Positions 7,598-10,288 of a stretch of 10,288 nt of DNA are shown piece by piece. Below the pieces are notes generated by a model. The model was not told the origin of the DNA. It did not search any database and saw nothing but the letters and a program-made list of their open reading frames with translations. The position numbers and the translations under genes were made by a program. The stretch is from JABAAI01 sp965242745. GTDB taxonomy: Bacteria > Spirochaetota > Leptospiria > Leptospirales > Leptonemataceae. The stretch covers positions 1 to 10,288 of the forward strand of contig CBDETG010000098.1 of the NCBI GenBank assembly GCA_965242745.1. The letters are read 5' to 3'. Every line of letters begins with the position of its first letter. The first letter of the stretch is position 1.

Positions 7598-7834
7598 ATT
7601 TTTTATGCTGAGCGGGGACAAAAATTCTCTTCACAAAAAAGCAAAAGCAATCTTGATTTGCAGGAATATATAAAAGAATATGAGAAAATGTTCGATGAAA
7701 TAAAAGTCCAGCCCTCTTATGAGCAAGATCTTAATCTAGATCAAAAAGAGGAATTGCAGTGGATTATTTCTGATAACAATTCAGCATTTAGGAGTTTTGA
7801 AAAAATTGGCGAATTGGGCAGATATATTAAATGA
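7598..7834 (+). CDS. Short open frame ahead of the protease gene (small protein or 3' remnant)
   Basis: After a TAA at 7595-7597 the frame is open to TGA at 7832-7834. The first ATG is at 7688, giving 48 residues (MFDEIKVQPSYEQDLNLDQK...GELGRYIK); TTG at 7658 would give 58. Its composition (Glu/Lys/Asp-rich, AT-rich codons) looks like real coding sequence and matches the next gene. It overlaps the start of the protease gene by 38 bases in another frame, which suits translational coupling. No strong ribosome site precedes the ATG. It may be a genuine small gene, or the 3' remnant of a larger gene whose front was lost at the edge of the AT-rich block. I recognise no family. Confidence 0.35.
   Translation: MFYAERGQKFSSQKSKSNLDLQEYIKEYEKMFDEIKVQPSYEQDLNLDQKEELQWIISDNNSAFRSFEKIGELGRYIK
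7790..7794 (+). promoter_or_regulatory. Ribosome binding site AGGAG for the protease gene
   Basis: AGGAG lies inside the end of the preceding short frame. Spacing is 2 bases to TTG 7797 and 11 to TTG 7806, so it favours the second TTG, or re-initiation by ribosomes finishing the upstream frame. Confidence 0.5.
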
Positions 7835-8699
7835 ATTGCATAATGTAGGTAGTAATTTTGACATAATTCGCCATAAGTACCTAAAACAACTCAGTAATTC
7901 TACAAAGCGCAATATTATTGCTTATTACAGCGGATGGCTCCAAAGCAACAATTACAGTATTCAAAATGCCCTTGGAATAAACGATTATGATAAGAATGGA
8001 TTTATGACCGCTATTCATGGGCTGGATGTAAATAAAGGCTTGGACCTCTTTTTACATACTCCTGGCGGTGAAGTTGCAGCTACTGAATCTATTATTGACT
8101 ATTTACTTAAAAAATTTTCTGATATAAGGGTAGTCGTTCCTCAATTAGCAATGTCGGCAGGCACTATGATTGCCTGTTCATGTGATAGCATTTTAATGGG
8201 CAGCCATTCCAGCCTTAGCCCCATAGACCCGCTATATCAAGGGCTGCCAGCGCATGCCATTCTGGAAGAATTTAATGATGCCTATAAGGAAGTTAAAGCA
8301 GAGCCAGCAAAAATAGTATTATGGCAGCATATAATAGCGAAATACCATCCAACTCTTTTGGGAGAATGCAAAAAAGCGATTCAGTGGGCAGAGGATATAG
8401 TAAAAGAAAATCTATCAAAAAGGATGCTTGCAAAGGATGCCGATAAGGAAACAAAAATCGAGAAAATACTAAAAGAATTTGCTGACCATGCCACTAACTT
8501 ATCTCATTCCAGGCATATCTCAGCTGAGAAATGTAAGGAATTAGGTCGAAACGTAGAGATGATGGAAGATAAACAAAAACTGCAAGATTTAGTATTAACG
8601 GTCCATCATTGTTATATGCACACGCTCTCCGGCGCTCCTGCTCTTAAAATTATCGAAAATCAAAATGGGGCATCTGTATGCAATCTTCTGCGCCCTTAA
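7797..8699 (+). CDS. SDH-type (SppA/ClpP-fold) serine protease
   Basis: The 300-residue product carries the pattern of the 'serine dehydrogenase proteinase' family (SDH_sah), soluble relatives of SppA and ClpP. It has RNIIAYYSGWL (39-48), LFLHTPGGEVA (85-94; the TPGG turn is the likely oxyanion region), AMSAGTMIA (118-126; Ser120 the likely nucleophile), SSLSPIDP (138-145), SHSRHIS (236-242) and KIIENQNG near the C-terminus. There is no signal peptide or membrane segment, so it is probably cytoplasmic. Length is normal for the family. The start is unclear: TTG at 7797 is only 2 bases past AGGAG (7790-7794), while TTG at 7806 is 11 bases past it; no ATG occurs until residue 70. G+C is visibly lower than in the minus-strand cluster, suggesting transfer. 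It is transcribed toward the regulator gene, about 200 bases away. Its substrate cannot be told from the sequence. Confidence 0.85.
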   Translation: MKKLANWADILNELHNVGSNFDIIRHKYLKQLSNSTKRNIIAYYSGWLQSNNYSIQNALGINDYDKNGFMTAIHGLDVNKGLDLFLHTPGGEVAATESIIDYLLKKFSDIRVVVPQLAMSAGTMIACSCDSILMGSHSSLSPIDPLYQGLPAHAILEEFNDAYKEVKAEPAKIVLWQHIIAKYHPTLLGECKKAIQWAEDIVKENLSKRMLAKDADKETKIEKILKEFADHATNLSHSRHISAEKCKELGRNVEMMEDKQKLQDLVLTVHHCYMHTLSGAPALKIIENQNGASVCNLLRP

Positions 8700-8824
8700 T
8701 CATGCCATCTATAGCGAAAGGCTTGGCGCGCTTGCGTATACAAAACCCTATCACGACTTTCATCCATCGTAGATCAGTAACAAAGCAGGCCTGCCCTGCG
8801 CCGATAACGAAGAAAGCAGCTAAT

Positions 8825-8849
8825 TTGGCAGGCGCGGACTTGGCAGGCG
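8825..8849 (+). repeat. Two direct repeats of TTGGCAGGCG, 15-base period
   Basis: TTGGCAGGCG occurs at 8825-8834 and 8840-8849, just before the controller-gene operator. In one frame it reads NLAGADLAGV, like pentapeptide repeats, but the frame has no other support. It may be an expired coding remnant, an extra protein-binding site, or chance. Confidence 0.4.
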
Positions 8850-8855
8850 TCACTT

Positions 8856-8881
8856 TACTTATAGTCTATAGACTCATAGAA
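8856..8881 (+). promoter_or_regulatory. C-box pair: operator of a restriction-modification controller (C) protein
   Basis: Box 1 is TACTTATAGTC (8856-8866), a four-base spacer TATA follows, and box 2 is GACTCATAGAA (8871-8881). The known C-protein operators, for example that of C.Esp1396I, have two 11-base boxes of the form GACT-n-ATAGTC separated by four bases. Box 1 matches at all but its first base; box 2 is weaker at its right end. A strong/weak pair is the usual arrangement: the distal site activates and the promoter-proximal site represses. A 12-base palindrome, AGTCTATAGACT, spans 8863-8874. It lies 23 bases before the GTG of the XRE gene. Confidence 0.75.
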
Positions 8882-8898
8882 TATATTCATGATATACA
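8869..8898 (+). promoter_or_regulatory. Promoter of the controller gene, probably leaderless
   Basis: A -35-like TAGACT (8869-8874) and a -10-like TATACA (8893-8898) are 18 bases apart. Each matches the sigma-70 consensus at 4 of 6 positions. Transcription would begin about 7 bases on, at or next to the GTG of the regulator (8905), giving a leaderless mRNA. Lack of a ribosome site before that GTG agrees. The -35 box overlaps the second C-box, as expected if binding there represses. Confidence 0.55.
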
Positions 8899-8904
8899 TA
8901 TGGC

Positions 8905-9144
8905 GTGTCAAAGAAAGCAAAAGGCCAGACTACTGTAGAAACGAAATTAGGAGCAGCCATTCGCCGTTTAAGAAAAGCCAAAGCCATGTCCCAAGAGAAG
9001 CTGGCCTTTGAGAGCAATATCCATGTAACTTACATCAGCTCTGTAGAGACGGGATACAGAAATATTTCGCTTAGAAACATCATCAAAATTTCCCATGCCT
9101 TAGGCGTCACAGCTTCAGAGCTCATGGATGAGGCAGGCTTGTAG
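8905..9144 (+). CDS. XRE-family HTH regulator, likely restriction-modification controller (C) protein
   Basis: This 79-residue protein is almost entirely one Cro/C1-type helix-turn-helix domain: KLGAAIRRLRKAKAMSQEKLA, recognition helix around HVTYISSVETG (40-50), then YRNISLRNIIKISHALGV and SELMDEAGL. Size and the TYIS-x-x-E-x-G-x-RN-x-S pattern fit C proteins, which dimerise on C-boxes and time expression of the endonuclease after the methylase. The upstream C-box pair supports that specific role over a generic XRE regulator. The start is GTG 8905; an in-frame TGA at 8890-8892 rules out anything further upstream, and the nearby ATG at 8900 is in another frame. C genes usually lead an endonuclease gene, but none follows here. 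The methyltransferase gene is convergent, 320 bases on. Confidence 0.88.
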   Translation: MSKKAKGQTTVETKLGAAIRRLRKAKAMSQEKLAFESNIHVTYISSVETGYRNISLRNIIKISHALGVTASELMDEAGL

Positions 9145-9380
9145 GACATAGATCGCCTTGGGCAAAATCAATGCAAATTAGAACAAGCATAGACTACGGG
9201 CGCCTCTTGGCATCTCATGACTTTACTTAAAACAAAGCAGCATGCGCAGGTGAGGCGGCCTGCTGCTAGACTATAGGCTCCTATCTGTCTTAATGGGAAA
9301 TGGATTTTGCGGGAACTATATACTACAGCCCACTAAAAAGATTTCGCATGATTTGCGATCTTTGCCTTATTAAAGTAAAG
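9145..9380. other. Non-coding gap between controller gene and stem-loops
   Basis: I see no gene on either strand. The place where an endonuclease gene would normally follow a C gene is empty. The sequence ATAGG-CT-CCTAT (9273-9284), preceded by GACT, faintly recalls a C-box but has the wrong spacing. Confidence 0.4.
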
Positions 9381-9407
9381 GCATTTTTAGGGAGACCCTA
9401 AAAATGC
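9381..9407. terminator. Perfect 12-bp stem-loop between convergent genes
   Basis: GCATTTTTAGGG (9381-9392) and CCCTAAAAATGC (9396-9407) are perfect complements with loop AGA. It lies between the 3' ends of two convergent genes, where a bidirectional terminator would sit. The run of five T is inside the stem rather than after it, so classical intrinsic termination is uncertain. Confidence 0.55.
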
Positions 9408-9410
9408 TGA

Positions 9411-9433
9411 ACCTACCTTCACGGTAGGTGAAG
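9411..9433. repeat. Stem-loop with an alternative, mutually exclusive fold
   Basis: ACCTACC (9411-9417) pairs with GGTAGGT (9423-9429). The same bases can instead form CTTCAC (9417-9422) with GTGAAG (9428-9433). Both loops are five bases, and only one fold can exist at a time. Confidence 0.45.
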
Positions 9434-9434
9434 T

Positions 9435-9466
9435 GCAGAGCATATCGAATGCTCTGCCTGAGGCAG
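9435..9466 (-). terminator. 9-bp stem-loop directly after the methyltransferase stop
   Basis: GCAGAGCAT (9435-9443) and ATGCTCTGC (9449-9457) form a perfect stem with a five-base loop. CTGCC-TGA-GGCAG (9454-9466) overlaps it and abuts the TAG of the methyltransferase gene. Together with the two hairpins to the left this makes a series of three on the 3' side of that gene. They may stop transcription or protect the mRNA end. Confidence 0.5.
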
Positions 9467-10288
9467 CTAAGACTTATCAAAATCTTTCATGGCTTTTTTG
9501 ATGCTCTCTAAGTCCGCCTTTACCCATTCATGCCTGCTTTGCAATTCCGTATGTATATATCTTTCCAGCTCTCTGTATCTGGGAGTCAGTTTTTTATGCT
9601 CCAGCTTATAGCCCCTGTTTGGATCGCTGGTCTGGTAGCTGTTTAAGCGTTTTTGTATGTCCTTAGCTATGCCTACTTTGTATTCGTTCTTGTAAGCTTT
9701 GTTAGAAATAACATAGACGTATTTTTGATCTATGTCCGTCTGCCTAAGGTCTGTTCTCTTCGGCGGGTCTGTAGAAAAGCGCAGGGCTTTCTTGTAATCA
9801 AAAAGCTCTTCTGGATTTGCGACCTCTTTCTTCAGCCTCTCTTGCACCAGCTCGTATGCTTTTATACTTATGTCTATGCCCACCCACTTACGCCCCAGCT
9901 TTTCAGCTGCAATGCATGTGGTAGCGCAGCCGCAAAACGGGTCCAGCACAAGCTCGCCCTTCTTGCTGCTTGCCTGAATGATGCGCTCCAGCAAGGCGAG
10001 CGGCTTTTGCGTAGGGTAGCCTGTGCGTTCTTTTGCTGTGGGAGAGATAAAACCGATATCCCAAACAGCCCGCATAGGCGCCCCTAAGGACATTTCACCT
10101 GTTTTCTTTCCTCTCACTCTTTTCCCGTCCTTAAAAACATTTAATATTTTTTCCCCCCCATCCGCTTTTAGAGTCGATTTCGCCAAAGCTTCGTATTGCT
10201 GTGTCCATGTCCATGTGTCGCTTTTTGAAAACCAAAATAATATATCATGCATCTTCTGGAATGATGGCGTCTTTGCAGGCCAACGTCT
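9467..10288 (-). CDS. DNA methyltransferase with C-terminal GIY-YIG nuclease domain (5' end outside window)
   Basis: The frame stays open to the right edge, 12 codons beyond the first ATG in the window (10252), so 273 residues of a longer protein are visible. Numbering from that Met, TGYPTQKPLALLERII (77-92) and DPFCGCATT (104-112; AdoMet-binding motif I), then WVGIDIS, mark the C-terminal half of a beta-type N6-adenine or N4-cytosine methyltransferase. The catalytic (D/S)PP(Y/W) motif should lie upstream, outside the window. After a linker TDPPKRTDLR comes KYVYVIS, YKVGIA, KRLNSYQTSDP, ELERYIHTEL and HEWV (177-244), the pattern of GIY-YIG domains of the T5orf172/MUG113 type. The protein may both methylate and cut DNA. 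The target is unknown. It is convergent with the controller gene and followed by three stem-loops. Confidence 0.9.
   Translation of the reverse strand, partial: RRWPAKTPSFQKMHDILFWFSKSDTWTWTQQYEALAKSTLKADGGEKILNVFKDGKRVRGKKTGEMSLGAPMRAVWDIGFISPTAKERTGYPTQKPLALLERIIQASSKKGELVLDPFCGCATTCIAAEKLGRKWVGIDISIKAYELVQERLKKEVANPEELFDYKKALRFSTDPPKRTDLRQTDIDQKYVYVISNKAYKNEYKVGIAKDIQKRLNSYQTSDPNRGYKLEHKKLTPRYRELERYIHTELQSRHEWVKADLESIKKAMKDFDKS
10153..10159 (-). repeat. G7 run followed by A6 inside the methyltransferase gene
   Basis: The coding strand has seven G and then six A, encoding D-G-G-E-K at residues 31-35 (numbered from 10252). Gain of one G gives TAA after ten codons; loss of one gives TAA within five. 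It is short for a slippage switch, so on/off switching is only possible, not probable. Confidence 0.55.

Noticed and set aside
8678..8938. 86-codon plus-strand frame with a pentapeptide-repeat-like ANLAGADLAGV
   Set aside because: It overlaps the end of the protease gene and runs through the C-boxes and promoter into the regulator gene; only two repeat units are present and the rest looks random.
9381..9466. CRISPR repeats or a tRNA-like cloverleaf in the hairpin series
   Set aside because: The hairpins differ in sequence, there are no repeat-spacer units, and no acceptor stem or T-loop can be built.

Overview
The window looks like a bacterial chromosome segment of moderate G+C carrying a core-gene block on the minus strand, followed by a more AT-rich accessory block. 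A host guess is weak. A membrane-anchored FecR-type protein with repeated YYW motifs next to a rhomboid protease recalls Treponema-like spirochaetes, but nothing here proves that.

Minus-strand core block (1-7107). mnmE (tRNA-modification GTPase) runs off the left edge. About 500 bases of gene-free, inverted-repeat-rich DNA separate it from a tight three-gene cluster read right to left: a FecR-domain repeat protein (7107-4840), a rhomboid intramembrane protease (4824-3859) and a full-length methylmalonyl-CoA mutase (3848-1674). Gaps of 15 and 10 bases suggest one transcript. The FecR-like gene contains a run of 10 G on its coding strand. A one-base gain or loss gives a stop within a few codons, so it is a candidate phase-variable surface or envelope protein.

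Spacer (7108-7600). No convincing gene, only a start-less open frame.

Accessory block (about 7590-10288). On the plus strand are a short open frame, an SDH-type (SppA/ClpP-fold) serine protease gene (7797-8699) and a small XRE-family regulator (8905-9144). Upstream of the regulator are two 11-base boxes 4 bases apart that match restriction-modification C-protein operators. A promoter placed over them would make the GTG start leaderless. Convergent with it, behind three tandem stem-loops, is the 3' part of a DNA methyltransferase gene on the minus strand. Its product carries a C-terminal GIY-YIG (T5orf172/MUG113-like) nuclease domain and its gene has a 7-G run.

The most interesting reading is a compact restriction-modification system: a C-protein controller plus a methyltransferase-GIY-YIG fusion that could supply both activities. 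No separate endonuclease gene is visible, and a protease gene sits beside it. No tRNA, rRNA, CRISPR array or intact insertion sequence was seen.
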